DNA of 64,000 bases from Bacillus atrophaeus (GCF_001584335.1 NZ_LSBB01000002.1:88101-152100); one strand, 5' to 3'. Shown: positions 8,962-18,411, numbered from the stretch's first letter. The notes: generated by a model not told the origin, from the letters alone. Translations and numbers: made by a program.

Positions 8962-9609
8962 ATGAAACCAAAAGTGTTGTTCACTGGCTTTGATCCTTTT
9001 GGAGGTGAAACAGTAAATCCGGCGTGGGAAGCTGCCAAACAGCTGAACGGCGAGGATGCCGATCATGCTGTAATCGTGTCGGAACAGGTGCCTACCGTAT
9101 TTAAAAAGTCACTTAAAATCCTGCGGCAGGCCATTCATAAACATCAGCCGGACATCGTCATTTGTGTGGGACAAGCAGGCGGCAGAATGCAAATCACGCC
9201 GGAACGTGTGGCGATTAACCTTGATGACGCACGAATTCCTGATAACGAAGGGAATCAGCCGATTGATGAACCCATCTCCGAAAATGGTCCCGCGGCTTAC
9301 TGGACGGGGCTGCCGATCAAACGGATCGTTGAGCGCATGAAGGAAAACGGCGTTCCTGCGGCCGTTTCCCATACTGCCGGGACATTTGTATGCAACCACC
9401 TATTCTATGGGCTGATGGATGAGATCAACAAGAATTCCCCAAGAATAAAGGGCGGCTTCATCCATATCCCGTACATCCCGGAACAAACCATAAATAAACA
9501 AGCGCCGAGCCTCAGCCTCGAAATAATCGTCAAGGCACTAAGGATCGCCGCTGTTACTGCCGCAAAGTATGATACAGACATCCGCTCTTCCGGCGGTTCA
9601 CTCCATTAA
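8962..9609 (+). CDS. pcp: Pyrrolidone-carboxylate (pyroglutamyl) peptidase
   Basis: A 215-residue cytosolic cysteine peptidase of family C15, which removes N-terminal pyroglutamate from peptides. The family signature begins at residue 4 (VLFTGFDPFGGE). The catalytic Glu is in GQAGGRMQITPERVAIN, the nucleophile Cys in SHTAGTFVCNHLFYG, and the His in GGFIHIPYIPEQ. Length equals the B. subtilis and B. amyloliquefaciens enzymes. ATG 8962 follows AAAAGGGGGAATTAGT. It ends seven bases from the end of tatCD, with no obvious terminator between the two. Confidence 0.95.
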   Translation: MKPKVLFTGFDPFGGETVNPAWEAAKQLNGEDADHAVIVSEQVPTVFKKSLKILRQAIHKHQPDIVICVGQAGGRMQITPERVAINLDDARIPDNEGNQPIDEPISENGPAAYWTGLPIKRIVERMKENGVPAAVSHTAGTFVCNHLFYGLMDEINKNSPRIKGGFIHIPYIPEQTINKQAPSLSLEIIVKALRIAAVTAAKYDTDIRSSGGSLH

Positions 9610-9615
9610 ATTCCG

Positions 9616-10341
9616 TCATGTCATCAATGGTTCACTGGCCAGTTTCTTTTTATAGACAAACGCGGACAGGGCCACACTTACTTCAAACAGGACGAGAAGC
9701 GGAACCATGACCAAAAAATCAGAAACAAAATCCGGCGGCGTAATCAGAATCGACACCACAATCAGGAGAAAATAAGAAAGTTTTCTCGCTTTCGCCAGCC
9801 GCAGAGGGTTTAGAATGCCAAGGCGGGTTAAAAACATGACGACCAGAGGCATCTCAAATAAAAAACCAAACGGCAGGCTCAAATTCACCATAAATCGAAA
9901 ATAGTTATCAGCGGTGAACATTGTTTCAAAATGCCCTGACGACAGCTTCATCAAAAAGCCAAGCACAATCGGATACAGCACAAAGTATCCAAACGAAATG
10001 CCTGTCAGAAATAACGCAAATAATCCCGGAATATACAAAAGAGTCACCTTGCGTTCTGTTTCGGTCAGCGCCGGGGCTACAAACCGCCACACCTGGAATG
10101 CCGCTACAGGAATGGAAGCGGCAATGGCGCATACTCCGGCGATCATCATGTACACCCATAGAATTTCACTCGGTCCCAGAACAGCCAGTTTTCCATCCAA
10201 ATCTCTGCTTAGCCAGTCATAAATATCCTGTACAAATAAAAAAGCGGCAATCAAAAACACGACAAATGCAGCTAACGTCAGAATGATTCTTTTTCGCAGC
10301 TCTTCCAAATGTCCGATCAAATGCGTTTCTTTTTTATCCAT
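9616..10341 (-). CDS. tatCD: Twin-arginine translocase subunit TatCd
   Basis: A 241-residue polytopic membrane protein with six predicted helices. The N-terminal HLIGHLEELRKRII is the conserved TatC segment that contacts the twin-arginine motif, and the EMPLVV stretch on the fourth helix is also typical. TatC receives Tat substrates and works with TatA. I start it at ATG 10341 behind AAGGAGGGCTTCCGGC; a longer in-frame reading would begin within that ribosome-binding site. It is the last gene of phoD-tatAD-tatCD; in B. subtilis the TatAd-TatCd pair exports PhoD. Confidence 0.95.
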   Translation of the reverse strand: MDKKETHLIGHLEELRKRIILTLAAFVVFLIAAFLFVQDIYDWLSRDLDGKLAVLGPSEILWVYMMIAGVCAIAASIPVAAFQVWRFVAPALTETERKVTLLYIPGLFALFLTGISFGYFVLYPIVLGFLMKLSSGHFETMFTADNYFRFMVNLSLPFGFLFEMPLVVMFLTRLGILNPLRLAKARKLSYFLLIVVSILITPPDFVSDFLVMVPLLVLFEVSVALSAFVYKKKLASEPLMT

Positions 10342-10405
10342 GCCGGAAGCCCTCCTTATCAAATCAGTAAAGAGGCAGATACTGATTGATCTGCCTCATC
10401 AGCAT

Positions 10406-10624
10406 TCAGCCCGCTGGTTTGTCCTTTTTGACAGCCGTTAAGTCAGCTGATGGTTTTTCCTCTTCTTTGTCTTCACCGGACACGAGAGATTTTGTCGCGC
10501 TTTTGAATTCAAGGAGGGTCCGTCCTGCCGCCCGGCCGATCTCCGGAAGCTTTGAAGGTCCAAAGATAACCAAAGCAATCACAAAAATTAAGATTAAACC
10601 GGGTATCCCGATGTTTGAAAACAT
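10406..10624 (-). CDS. tatAD: Twin-arginine translocase subunit TatAd
   Basis: A 72-residue protein with an N-terminal membrane helix ([19 protein letters not shown]), the conserved hinge [14 protein letters not shown] and an amphipathic helix with a charged tail. It forms the pore-like element of the minimal TatA/TatC translocase of Gram-positive bacteria. ATG 10624 has the site AAGGAGCTGAATGTC. It sits between phoD and tatCD on the same strand, 64 bases before tatCD. Confidence 0.95.
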   Translation of the reverse strand: MFSNIGIPGLILIFVIALVIFGPSKLPEIGRAAGRTLLEFKSATKSLVSGEDKEEEKPSADLTAVKKDKPAG

Positions 10625-10637
10625 GACATTCAGCTCC

Positions 10638-12389
10638 TTATTTTGTTATTTTGGCTCTTTTCTTTATCACTTGTTTTTCGTGGGCTTTATTATGGGCAAA
10701 GAAGCGGTCTTCTTCTACCTCATTAGACTGCTTCAAGCCTCCCGGAACAGCCGCTGCCGATACTTTTCTTAATCCGGTTTGATCCTTTTGATACACAAAT
10801 GATGCTCTTGTCGATAGGGATGCTCCAGGTTCAGTTACAAACGGCACTACCCGATAATCCGCTCTCCATTGTTCAGGGGTCACTGTGCAGCGGACATAGC
10901 CCCGATAGTCGTTGAAAAATTTAATGTGCGGATTTTGTTTTAAAATTTGATCTGTATCCGCTCTCTTATCCGCTCCGTTCCCGCCGGATGTAATAGACGT
11001 TCCGACAAATTCGGCTCCGAAAATAGACGAATTGATTTTATTAAAATCGGTATGCAGATTCGACGCCCAGCTCGCGTGGACATCTCCCGTCAAAACGACC
11101 ATATTATTTAGATTTTTGCTTTTAATAAAATTGACGATCCGTTCGCGCTGTGCCGGGTAGCCATCCCAAGAATCCATGCTGTAGATCGGACTTGCGCTTG
11201 TCCCGAAATTCCATTGGGCGAAGAAAATTTGCTGCGCCAGCACATTCCAATGAGCGGTTGAGCTTCCCAAGTTCTTGAACAGCCAATCTTCCTGTTCTTT
11301 CCCCAGCAATGTGCGGGTTGGATTAAGCGATTCATCTGAAGGCGGCTTATTCCCGTCGCCATTCGCTTGATCGTCTCGGTATTGCCGTGTATCGAGCACA
11401 TTGAACGATGCCAAGTTTCCATAAGAGAAATGGCGGAAAAGCTTCATGTCCGGACCGTTTGGCAAAGAGGATCTGCGAAGCGGCATATGCTCGTAATACG
11501 CTTGATAAGCCGCGGCACGGCGCAAGACAAATGCTTCAATGGACTGCCCTTTTTCCGGTATCTTATTGGCATAGTTGTTTTCCACTTCATGGTCATCCCA
11601 GGTCACAACCCATGGAAACGCCGCGTGCGCCGATTTTAGATTCGCATCGGAACGATATTGGGCATGGCGATTTCGGTAATCTTGAAGCGTAATGATTTCT
11701 GCACTGCTGTGCGTGCGTACATTTCCTGTTTTTGATACGTACTCATTCGGGCCATATTCATAAATATAATCGCCGAGATGGAACACCAAATCGAGTTTTT
11801 CCTTCGCCATATGTTTATACGCCGTGTAATAGCCATGCTCATATTGCTGACAGGAGGCAAACGCAAAAGTCATTTTCGAAACATTTGCTCCTGCGGCAGG
11901 CAGGGTTTTTGTTTTTCCGACAGGGCTTAACTCGTGACCGCTTTTGAAACGGTAATAGTACACTTGATTAGGCTGAAGACCGTCAGCTTCAACGTGGACC
12001 GAGTGCGCAAGGCTCGGCTTGGCCATTTCCGTTCCGCGCTTTACGATGCGGCGGAAATGCTCATCCTTCGCCAGCTCCCATTTCACAGGAACAGCCTGTT
12101 TAGGCATTCCTCCGCCATTCAGCGGATCGGGCGCAAGACGGGTCCATAAAATGACACTATCAGACATCGGGTCTCCCGAAGCGACACCGAGTGTAAACGG
12201 ATAACTGGAGAACTTAGGCGCGGCATTCACTTCAAATGCGCCAACCGACTGAGCAATGGTTAAACCTAGAGAAAGACCCGCGATTTTTCCCGCCCCTTGA
12301 ATAAAACGGCGGCGGTCAAACGTATTGTTTTCAAAGCTTTCTTCCTTTAACTTCTTCACCCACTCATCTAAACGACTGTCATGTGCCAT
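10638..12389 (-). CDS. phoD: Phosphodiesterase/alkaline phosphatase D, Tat-exported
   Basis: A 583-residue secreted phosphodiesterase/phosphatase that releases phosphate from phosphodiesters including wall teichoic acids. The N-terminus has a twin-arginine signal: [18 protein letters not shown] at about residues 24-41, ending near AFEVNA. The metal-binding PhoD domain begins with a fibronectin-like segment (residues about 55-150). The metallophosphatase part follows, with [24 protein letters not shown] and [11 protein letters not shown] carrying metal-ligand Asp, Asn and His residues. ATG 12389 is preceded by AGAGGGGATCTTAA. It is the first gene of the phoD-tatAD-tatCD operon and has PhoP boxes in its promoter. 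Confidence 0.96.
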   Translation of the reverse strand: MAHDSRLDEWVKKLKEESFENNTFDRRRFIQGAGKIAGLSLGLTIAQSVGAFEVNAAPKFSSYPFTLGVASGDPMSDSVILWTRLAPDPLNGGGMPKQAVPVKWELAKDEHFRRIVKRGTEMAKPSLAHSVHVEADGLQPNQVYYYRFKSGHELSPVGKTKTLPAAGANVSKMTFAFASCQQYEHGYYTAYKHMAKEKLDLVFHLGDYIYEYGPNEYVSKTGNVRTHSSAEIITLQDYRNRHAQYRSDANLKSAHAAFPWVVTWDDHEVENNYANKIPEKGQSIEAFVLRRAAAYQAYYEHMPLRRSSLPNGPDMKLFRHFSYGNLASFNVLDTRQYRDDQANGDGNKPPSDESLNPTRTLLGKEQEDWLFKNLGSSTAHWNVLAQQIFFAQWNFGTSASPIYSMDSWDGYPAQRERIVNFIKSKNLNNMVVLTGDVHASWASNLHTDFNKINSSIFGAEFVGTSITSGGNGADKRADTDQILKQNPHIKFFNDYRGYVRCTVTPEQWRADYRVVPFVTEPGASLSTRASFVYQKDQTGLRKVSAAAVPGGLKQSNEVEEDRFFAHNKAHEKQVIKKRAKITK

Positions 12390-12617
12390 TTAAGATCCCC
12401 TCTCTTCTCATTGATCGCCTTCATTATAGGAAACCTTTGTTAAATGAATGTGAAGAAATATAAACGTATTGTTTGCCCTTAAAATGACAAATAGGACAAC
12501 CTTCACAGGCCATTGATCGAAATGTGTCGATTCACGGAAAAAAATCGTGTTTTCAGTAAAATTCTCTTTTAAGCAACTGCTCTTTTTGCCTATTTTTCTT
12601 CACACATTCTTAAAGAA
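12390..12617. other. phoD upstream region
   Basis: This stretch of about 230 bases holds the PhoP-controlled promoter near its phoD end. Its cwlJ-side part is AT-rich and I see nothing further in it. Confidence 0.6.
12423..12454 (-). promoter_or_regulatory. PhoP-type promoter of phoD
   Basis: On the minus strand TTCACA and TTAACA are direct repeats spaced by five bases (12449-12454 and 12438-12443), the arrangement of PhoP boxes. A TATAAT -10 box at 12423-12428 follows after nine bases. No good -35 box is present, as expected for an activator-dependent promoter. Confidence 0.75.
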
Positions 12618-12660
12618 TAAAAAAACACTGAGCGGCTAAACATGAATCACCCAGTGTTTC
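12618..12660 (-). terminator. Second terminator downstream of cwlJ
   Basis: On the minus strand AAACACTG pairs with CAGTGTTT across a long loop and is followed by a T-run. It lies beyond the first cwlJ terminator. Confidence 0.55.
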
Positions 12661-12674
12661 CGATACCATTAAGT

Positions 12675-12706
12675 AAAACACCGCCCGGCGATTCGGACGG
12701 TGTTTC
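12675..12706 (-). terminator. First terminator of cwlJ
   Basis: On the minus strand AAACACCG pairs with CGGTGTTT, with GC-rich inner pairs, followed by TTTT. It lies at the cwlJ stop codon. Confidence 0.7.
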
Positions 12707-12710
12707 TGAA

Positions 12711-13139
12711 CTAAAATGTATTATAGACATTCTCGCACGTTTCCGCTGTCGGCTGGTAAAAACAATGGGACTTGAATCTGGCTACCAACGGCTGGTTATA
12801 CCATTGTGCAGGGCAATTCCCGCCCGGCTTAAAATACCATAAGCTGAATTTGGCAGGCCAGAATCGTTCTCCATTAATGGTGCGCCGCGCCAGCCTTCTT
12901 TCACTTTCTCTGGGCCTTTGATAGAAGTATCCATGTGTCACCGCCTCAAATGCGTGCGGCTGGTAGATCATTTGCCGAATCGTGCGCAGTCCTTTAAAAT
13001 CAGAGCAATTGGCTCTTAACCGGTTGACCCCTACATTTCCGACAAGCAGCATTCCCTGCTGTCCTTCACCTTCGGCCTCCGCTCTGAGCAGTCTTGCCAT
13101 CAGATCGATATCCGCACTTGACGCTTTCACGACTGCCAT
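12711..13139 (-). CDS. cwlJ: Spore cortex-lytic hydrolase CwlJ
   Basis: A 142-residue cell-wall hydrolase of the SleB/CwlJ family, located in the spore coat and acting on cortex peptidoglycan during Ca-dipicolinate-triggered germination. The hydrolase domain spans nearly the whole protein: LMARLLRAEAEGE with the catalytic-type Glu near residue 22, GNVGVNRLRANCSDFKGLRTIRQMIYQP (only part quoted: GNVGVNRLRAN), and the C-terminal FSLWYFKPGGNCPAQWY. There is no signal peptide, as known for CwlJ. ATG 13139 has the strong site GGAGGTGACACG; 142 residues is the strain 168 length. Its partner gerQ is not nearby. Confidence 0.95.
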   Translation of the reverse strand: MAVVKASSADIDLMARLLRAEAEGEGQQGMLLVGNVGVNRLRANCSDFKGLRTIRQMIYQPHAFEAVTHGYFYQRPRESERRLARRTINGERFWPAKFSLWYFKPGGNCPAQWYNQPLVARFKSHCFYQPTAETCENVYNTF

Positions 13140-13221
13140 CGTGTCACCTCCCTGTATCCTCCTTTCATCATATTGCTGGACAGTCAAGGAGATGACGGGT
13201 GAACAGCAGAAACTTTTTATT

Positions 13222-14478
13222 TTACTCAGCAGGCTCTGCCACAGTCCCCAAAAATAAAATGCTTTTCGTCTTTTCATCCGCTATTACGAATAAAAAAGGG
13301 CGGTTCACCGTCAGCGACAATTCAGGCCCAGAGGCGGATTCAATGATCTCTACAGACATCGCCGCCGCTGCTTCTGTTCCTGTTTCGTCCGTTTTGATAA
13401 ACGTATGGTGATTGACATCGTCGATTTTTGCACCCGTGCTTTTGTCTTGAAACAAATTTGAAAAATCAGCTTTGCCAAATGCTGTTTTCATTCCCAACTG
13501 AGCCAGTATACCTCTCAGATTGTATTTTTCTTCAAAGGAAAAGCGCGGAAGACTCAGCTTCACCGTTTTTTCTTCCCAGCGGTTCTCCCATTTTTCCAAA
13601 TTCTCATGCGTCAATGAAGCAGTGAGTGATGAAAGGTCCTTATCTTTCTGCGGCAAAAATACAGCAAAAGACAAGTCCTTATTCTTATAAGAAAGCTTTA
13701 CAGCTTGAAACAGCTCGTTCTCTTGGTATGGGAGGAGAGCCGTCTGCTTCATCATCGGATGCTTCTTTTCCGTTCCGTTCTGTAAATAAAATGGTTCAAC
13801 ATAAGTCATTGCCTTATCAAACGGTTGTGTCCAGTCTCCTTGAAAGTAGATTGTATTTAGTAAAACAGCGATTGTATTCGGGGACAGATTGTCAGCAATA
13901 TCTTCTATATGGCCTTTTGTTTTTTTCGCGGCCCATTCATTGATCTTCCTCTTTGCTTTTTCAGGATGAGGTCCCAACTTACATGCTTTCCCGTCAAAAT
14001 GTTGTTCAATCGTTTGTTTAAATTGCGGATTGATGTCAAGTCCTGTCCAAACCGAATGGGCCGCAAGCAATTCACCATCAGAAAGGGTACGGAAGGAGTT
14101 CATGAGGGTGTTTGCTGCTTCATTGATTTCTCTGTCTTTCATTTCAGATAGAAGCAAGGTGTTCTTCATTTCTTCTTTTGTCTTTCCATCGGCGCCATTT
14201 GCCGTCATAACAAGTGCCTGCTGAATGCTGTATGGAGATATAAACACATTTTTCTCTGTGCCCTGCTGTTCAATCAGGTGATGAAATACGGAAATTCCAA
14301 AAAGCCTCTCAGCTTCTACAAACTCTTTATGTATTCCGTCCGCCGACTGTGCAGATGGAGACGTCTTAGATGAAGACATTTGAGAGGCCGGGTGTTCAGC
14401 AGATGGTTGTCCGCATCCGGCCAGTGCTAACAACAATAAGAGGAACATCATCCATCCGTTTTTTTGTCTGCACTCCAT
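13222..14478 (-). CDS. Serpin (serine protease inhibitor), lipoprotein
   Basis: A 418-residue serpin, a fold that traps serine proteases covalently as suicide substrate. A signal sequence ends in a lipobox (LLALAGC), so the protein is predicted to be lipid-anchored outside the cell, followed by a Ser/Pro-rich linker. The serpin domain starts near residue 55 (FGISVFHHLIEQQ). The reactive-loop hinge ETGTEAAAAMS is the small-residue hinge of inhibitory serpins, and the signature NRPFLFVIADEKT follows. Counting from the hinge puts the P1-P1' bond near Ser-Ala in EIIESASGPE, which suggests a target preferring small residues, such as a subtilisin or elastase-like enzyme. ATG 14478 follows AGAGGGTGATTGCA. 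I do not recall a serpin here in strain 168. Confidence 0.9.
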   Translation of the reverse strand: MECRQKNGWMMFLLLLLALAGCGQPSAEHPASQMSSSKTSPSAQSADGIHKEFVEAERLFGISVFHHLIEQQGTEKNVFISPYSIQQALVMTANGADGKTKEEMKNTLLLSEMKDREINEAANTLMNSFRTLSDGELLAAHSVWTGLDINPQFKQTIEQHFDGKACKLGPHPEKAKRKINEWAAKKTKGHIEDIADNLSPNTIAVLLNTIYFQGDWTQPFDKAMTYVEPFYLQNGTEKKHPMMKQTALLPYQENELFQAVKLSYKNKDLSFAVFLPQKDKDLSSLTASLTHENLEKWENRWEEKTVKLSLPRFSFEEKYNLRGILAQLGMKTAFGKADFSNLFQDKSTGAKIDDVNHHTFIKTDETGTEAAAAMSVEIIESASGPELSLTVNRPFLFVIADEKTKSILFLGTVAEPAE

Positions 14479-14628
14479 TGCAATCACCCTCTTCAAAGCG
14501 GATTTTATCACCAAAGACACTAACACCAAATGGGAAATATTTCAATAAAAAAGCGGCATAAGGTTTAATTTTCTTGAATTGAGGAAACATACACATAACA
14601 AAATATAAGATTGGAGGAGGAGTTTAAT

Positions 14629-15009
14629 ATGGTTCACGTGAAAGCGCTTGCTATTAAAGGAATTATGACAATTATTGTTTTGTATTTGGTTCTTGGCCTA
14701 GGCTTTAATTTCACTTTTGGCGATACGTTGCTGATGACGATCGTTTTAGGGGTTGTTTCTTATTTACTCGGGGATCTTTATGTATTGCCTAAATGGAACA
14801 ATATGATAGCGACTTTGGCTGATTTTGGGTTAGCCTTCCTCGTTGTCTGGCTGATGGGAATGCCGCTCTCTATGGGGTTATCTCCGGGAATGCTGGCGCT
14901 GGCAGCCCTCTTTGCGGCCATTGTCATGGCAATCGGGGAGTACTTCTTCCATTTCTATATGATGAGTAAAGAGCTGGGCAAACCACGCTTCATTGAAAGA
15001 ACAGAGTAA
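14629..15009 (+). CDS. ycbP: Small membrane protein YcbP (DUF2512)
   Basis: A 126-residue protein with four predicted membrane helices, belonging to the DUF2512 family that includes YcbP and YndM-like proteins. The segment [25 protein letters not shown] is the recognisable conserved core (quoted in part: [11 protein letters not shown]). ATG 14629 is preceded by GGAGGAGGAGTTTAAT; an in-frame upstream ATG overlaps that site. It is divergent from the serpin gene and has its own terminator. Function is unknown. Confidence 0.85.
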   Translation: MVHVKALAIKGIMTIIVLYLVLGLGFNFTFGDTLLMTIVLGVVSYLLGDLYVLPKWNNMIATLADFGLAFLVVWLMGMPLSMGLSPGMLALAALFAAIVMAIGEYFFHFYMMSKELGKPRFIERTE

Positions 15010-15013
15010 CGCT

Positions 15014-15042
15014 GAAAGGCCGGTTTTATACGGCCTTTTTTA
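15014..15042 (+). terminator. Terminator of ycbP, shared with the ycbO-like gene
   Basis: AAAGGCCG and CGGCCTTT around an eight-base loop, followed by TTTT. It sits between convergent genes. Confidence 0.85.
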
Positions 15043-15738
15043 CATTACATCTTCCTGGTCTGTCTTTCGGATCGTCCGGTAAGCGATAATGATACCGACA
15101 GCAGCAAGGGCTAAAGGAATATAAATAATGTTAGCTAACGATAATTCTGAGCTATTTTGACTGATCAATATCATCAAGATAACTGACGAGACAATGGTTG
15201 CAGAAACAGAGTGTTTTCGCATTCCAAAGTATAAGGGAACAAGGCATAACCCCGCAGCGGCAGCCGCATATACCAGCATAGCGCCAATCTCCCCGCCCAA
15301 AGCATGGAACGCCAGCTTACCTGAACTGAAATGAAAATAATCATTTACCTTAAAAATGATGGCCGAAAGCACCAGCTCGGACACGATAATAGTGACAAAG
15401 GTCAGCCCGGAAACGATCAATAGCTTGGCAGTCATCAGCTTTTTTCGGCTGATGGGATAGGTGAACATAACCGTGATCGTCTTATTTCTATACTCGCCGA
15501 TGACCAGTTTGGCAATGAGCACTGCCGCAAAGACGATATAAACAGATCTGACAAAGAGCCCCAGTATGAATACTGTTGAGCCCGTATCAGCATACGCCAT
15601 TTTGGCGGTAGAAAGTGATCTTTCCTCTGAACCTATCAGACACATAAAACCCAAAATACATAGATTTGCAATGACGGCGCCCTTGAAATACCATCCTAAT
15701 TTTGTCTTTTTCAATTCTAATTTCACCAGTTTTAACAT
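15040..15738 (-). CDS. ABC-2 type permease, second YcbO-like subunit
   Basis: A 232-residue membrane protein with six predicted helices. Its start (MLKLVKLELKKTKLGWYFKG) and several later stretches (NKTITVMFTYPISRKKLMTAKLL, quoted in part: TVMFTYPISRKKL) closely parallel the upstream neighbour, so the two are tandem duplicates or a heterodimeric pair. I start it at ATG 15738 because this aligns with the neighbour's N-terminus; an in-frame ATG at 15765 would overlap the neighbour's end. With YcbN and YcbO it makes an exporter of the bacitracin/lantibiotic-resistance type. Confidence 0.8.
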   Translation of the reverse strand: MLKLVKLELKKTKLGWYFKGAVIANLCILGFMCLIGSEERSLSTAKMAYADTGSTVFILGLFVRSVYIVFAAVLIAKLVIGEYRNKTITVMFTYPISRKKLMTAKLLIVSGLTFVTIIVSELVLSAIIFKVNDYFHFSSGKLAFHALGGEIGAMLVYAAAAAGLCLVPLYFGMRKHSVSATIVSSVILMILISQNSSELSLANIIYIPLALAAVGIIIAYRTIRKTDQEDVM

Positions 15739-15754
15739 TTTGTTATCAACCCCG

Positions 15755-16447
15755 CTATAACACATCCGTTTTATCTACTTTTCTGACAGCCAAGTAAGCA
15801 AAAACTAAGCCCGCGGCAGCCAGGGATAAAGGAATATACACAATTGAGGACAGTGAAAATTCCGAGGTTGTTGAACTCATGGCCATGACAATAATAACAG
15901 CCGAAATAATGGTTGCCGGAACAGAGTATTTACGCATCCCAAAATAGATGGGAACTAAGCTTGTTCCAGCGGCGCCAAAGGCGAAAACCGCCATTTTCAC
16001 AGCTTGCTGAGAGACTATATCCGATGTCACTTCCCCGGGAATCATATGATAGATTGAGTTCAAAAAAAAGAAAGCAAAAGCGACAAATACATTTGATATT
16101 AAAATCGTGATAAAGGTCAGTCCGAAGGCAATCATCAGCTTGGATGCCAGCAGTTTTTTTCGATTGACCGGATAGGTGAACAGCACAAGAATTGTTTTAT
16201 TTTTAAATTCCGAAATCACTAATCTTGCAATCAATACCGCCCCGAAGATGATGAAAACCCCTCTGACCAATGTCCCGATGATGAGGAACGATTCATCAAT
16301 GGTTTGCATGGTCTCCTCGCCTTCTATTTTTTCTACATAGCTGACCATCCATAAAAATCCCAGAAGTATAAGATTGGCGATAATTGCTCCACGCGCATAC
16401 CAGCCCAGCTTCATTTTCTTTAATTCGATTCTCATTAAATTCCACAT
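15755..16447 (-). CDS. ycbO: ABC-2 type permease YcbO
   Basis: A 230-residue integral membrane protein with six predicted helices, the length of YcbO of strain 168. It starts MWNLMRIELKKMKLGWYARG and contains the cytoplasmic coupling stretch SEFKNKTILVLFTYPVNRKKL. It begins 15 bases after ycbN and is followed directly by its paralogue. Such permeases work with one ATPase to move lipophilic peptides or antibiotics out of the membrane; the substrate here is not known. Confidence 0.85.
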   Translation of the reverse strand: MWNLMRIELKKMKLGWYARGAIIANLILLGFLWMVSYVEKIEGEETMQTIDESFLIIGTLVRGVFIIFGAVLIARLVISEFKNKTILVLFTYPVNRKKLLASKLMIAFGLTFITILISNVFVAFAFFFLNSIYHMIPGEVTSDIVSQQAVKMAVFAFGAAGTSLVPIYFGMRKYSVPATIISAVIIVMAMSSTTSEFSLSSIVYIPLSLAAAGLVFAYLAVRKVDKTDVL

Positions 16448-16462
16448 TAGCTCCGCCCCTTT

Positions 16463-17386
16463 TTACGCACTGATGCTGTCACCGTTGATCAGGCTTAGGA
16501 AATAGTCCTCCAGCGAGGTATATTTTTTGTTGATTGACTCGATGTCTATATCATTTAGAATCAGTGCTTTTGAGATGGCTGCCTGTGATGCGTCAGAATC
16601 ATAGATCCGTACGGTTTTTTCATTCAATATTTTGAAATTGGCGATGCCTAGTTCATTCTCAAGCACAAAACACGCCTTCGTCCGATTCGTCGTCACCAGC
16701 TCAATGTATTCCGTATTTTGACCTCTGATTTTATCCAGGGAAACCTCTTCAAGCAGCCTTCCGTCACGGATCACTCCGATTGTATCGGCGATTTGCTCTA
16801 TTTCACTGAGCATATGGCTGGATATCAGCAGTGTCATGCCATACTCTTTACTCAGCACTTGGAACAAATGTCGGATTTCCTTAATTCCGACGGGATCAAG
16901 TCCGTTAATTGGTTCATCTAAAATCAGCAATTCAGGCTTGGTGATAATTGCCCGCGCTATGCCGAGCCGCTGCTTCATACCAAGGGAGAAGGTTTTTACC
17001 GCCTTGTCCTCAATATTTTTCAAATTCACCATGCCGAGCACTTCTTGAATTGAATTTTTATCGTGATAACCCATGTACTCACAATGCAGTTCTAAATTCT
17101 CTTGTGCTGTCAGTTTTTCGTAAAAAATAGGATATTCAATCATACTGCCTATTCGGCCCAGTACTTTGTATGACGTATTTGTCAGTTTATGTCCAAGGAT
17201 TTCAATCTCACCGCCGGTCGGTTTTACAAGGCTCGTGAGCATTTTCATGACGGTTGTTTTACCCGCGCCGTTTGGTCCTAGAAATCCGTATATTTCTCCT
17301 TTTCGTATATGCATGTTTACATTTGATACGACTTCTTTGCCTTGAAAGGTTTTGGTCAGGCCGTTGATATTCACAGTATAGGTCAT
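16463..17386 (-). CDS. ycbN: ABC transporter ATP-binding protein YcbN
   Basis: A 307-residue ABC ATPase. Walker A is GPNGAGKTT (residues about 36-44), the signature is FSLGMKQRLGIARA, and Walker B is LLILDEPINGLDP followed by the switch His in LISSHML. The C-terminal 90 residues are the extra domain usual in BcrA/LanF-type ATPases of bacitracin and lantibiotic protection systems. It heads a three-gene unit with two permeases, and a two-component system lies immediately upstream on the same strand. Confidence 0.88.
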   Translation of the reverse strand: MTYTVNINGLTKTFQGKEVVSNVNMHIRKGEIYGFLGPNGAGKTTVMKMLTSLVKPTGGEIEILGHKLTNTSYKVLGRIGSMIEYPIFYEKLTAQENLELHCEYMGYHDKNSIQEVLGMVNLKNIEDKAVKTFSLGMKQRLGIARAIITKPELLILDEPINGLDPVGIKEIRHLFQVLSKEYGMTLLISSHMLSEIEQIADTIGVIRDGRLLEEVSLDKIRGQNTEYIELVTTNRTKACFVLENELGIANFKILNEKTVRIYDSDASQAAISKALILNDIDIESINKKYTSLEDYFLSLINGDSISA

Positions 17387-17474
17387 TATCTTTCTCCTTC
17401 CGTCTGAACCTGTTTTCTATTATAGACATGAGCGGTGTCATTTTTATTTCCTATTTCTTAAGAAAATCTTACGT

Positions 17475-18410
17475 TTAATACGTCATTCTTTTTAATGTGA
17501 TGGTAAACGCTGTCCGTTCGTATGGTTTGCTTTGAAGGGAAATAGCACCGCCCATTTGTTCAACAAGCCTTTTTGTAATCGTCAAGCCGAGCCCGCTCCC
17601 CTGAAATGATTTATTTCTTGATTCTTCAAGCGTGTACAGCCTTTCGAATACCCGCTCTTGTTCCCGTTCGCCAATTCCTTTCCCCCGGTCCCACACGCTG
17701 ATATAGACATGCTGCTCATCGCTTGATAACGACAAACCGATAACCTTTCCGTCGCCTCCATATTGAATCGCGTTCGATAACAGATTTTGAAAAACCCGGT
17801 CAAGCGCTTCTTCATTCCCCTTCGCATACACCGGAATGTCAGGGATGTCGATTGCTGCCTCATAGCCTTTCGCCTGAACCACGTCATAGTAAGAAAGGAT
17901 ATTCTTTTTACACAGTTCATTGATATGTATTTTTGTAATCGGAATCTCTTTATCTCCGGATTCCAGTTTGGCTAAGTCGAAAAATGAATTCATCAGCCTG
18001 ATAATTTCATATGTCTTTTGGTGAAGTTTTTCTAATAATGCCTTTCTCTCTGCATCTGCCAGATCCGAATCATTTTGAATCGCTTCGATATAGCCCAGAA
18101 CAACTGTCAGAGGCGTTTTTAGATCATGTGACATATTGGTCAGCATCCGCTTCATCGAGTGTTCGGTTCTTGTAAATCGGGCTGTGATTTTTTGATTATC
18201 ATCCAGCAGCTGATTGATTTGCACCAAAAGCGCCTGGAGCTTGCGATCGTCAGTCAGAAGCAAAATCTGCCCGGCGGGATGCTGTTCGGTCAGGCTGTTT
18301 AGTTTTTTTGTTATATACTCGAGGCTCCTGTCGCGGCTTCTCTTCATTTGGTATTGCGCCATATTGACAACCGCCAATATAATCACAGCGCCAATCAATA
18401 AAGCTGTCAT
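17475..18410 (-). CDS. ycbM: Sensor histidine kinase YcbM
   Basis: A 311-residue kinase. One N-terminal membrane helix (TALLIGAVIILAVVNMAQY) is followed by a short linker without an extracellular sensor domain. The phospho-accepting His lies in NMSHDLKTPLTVVLGY. The ATPase part shows the N-box NLLSNAIQYGGDG, DRGKGIG and GSGLGLTITKRL. I start it at ATG 18410: it lies one base after the ycbL stop behind GGGAGAG and gives the strain 168 length. Kinases with such small input regions often sense their ABC transporter partner, and YcbNO adjoins it. Confidence 0.88.
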   Translation of the reverse strand: MTALLIGAVIILAVVNMAQYQMKRSRDRSLEYITKKLNSLTEQHPAGQILLLTDDRKLQALLVQINQLLDDNQKITARFTRTEHSMKRMLTNMSHDLKTPLTVVLGYIEAIQNDSDLADAERKALLEKLHQKTYEIIRLMNSFFDLAKLESGDKEIPITKIHINELCKKNILSYYDVVQAKGYEAAIDIPDIPVYAKGNEEALDRVFQNLLSNAIQYGGDGKVIGLSLSSDEQHVYISVWDRGKGIGEREQERVFERLYTLEESRNKSFQGSGLGLTITKRLVEQMGGAISLQSKPYERTAFTITLKRMTY

Positions 18411-18411
18411 G

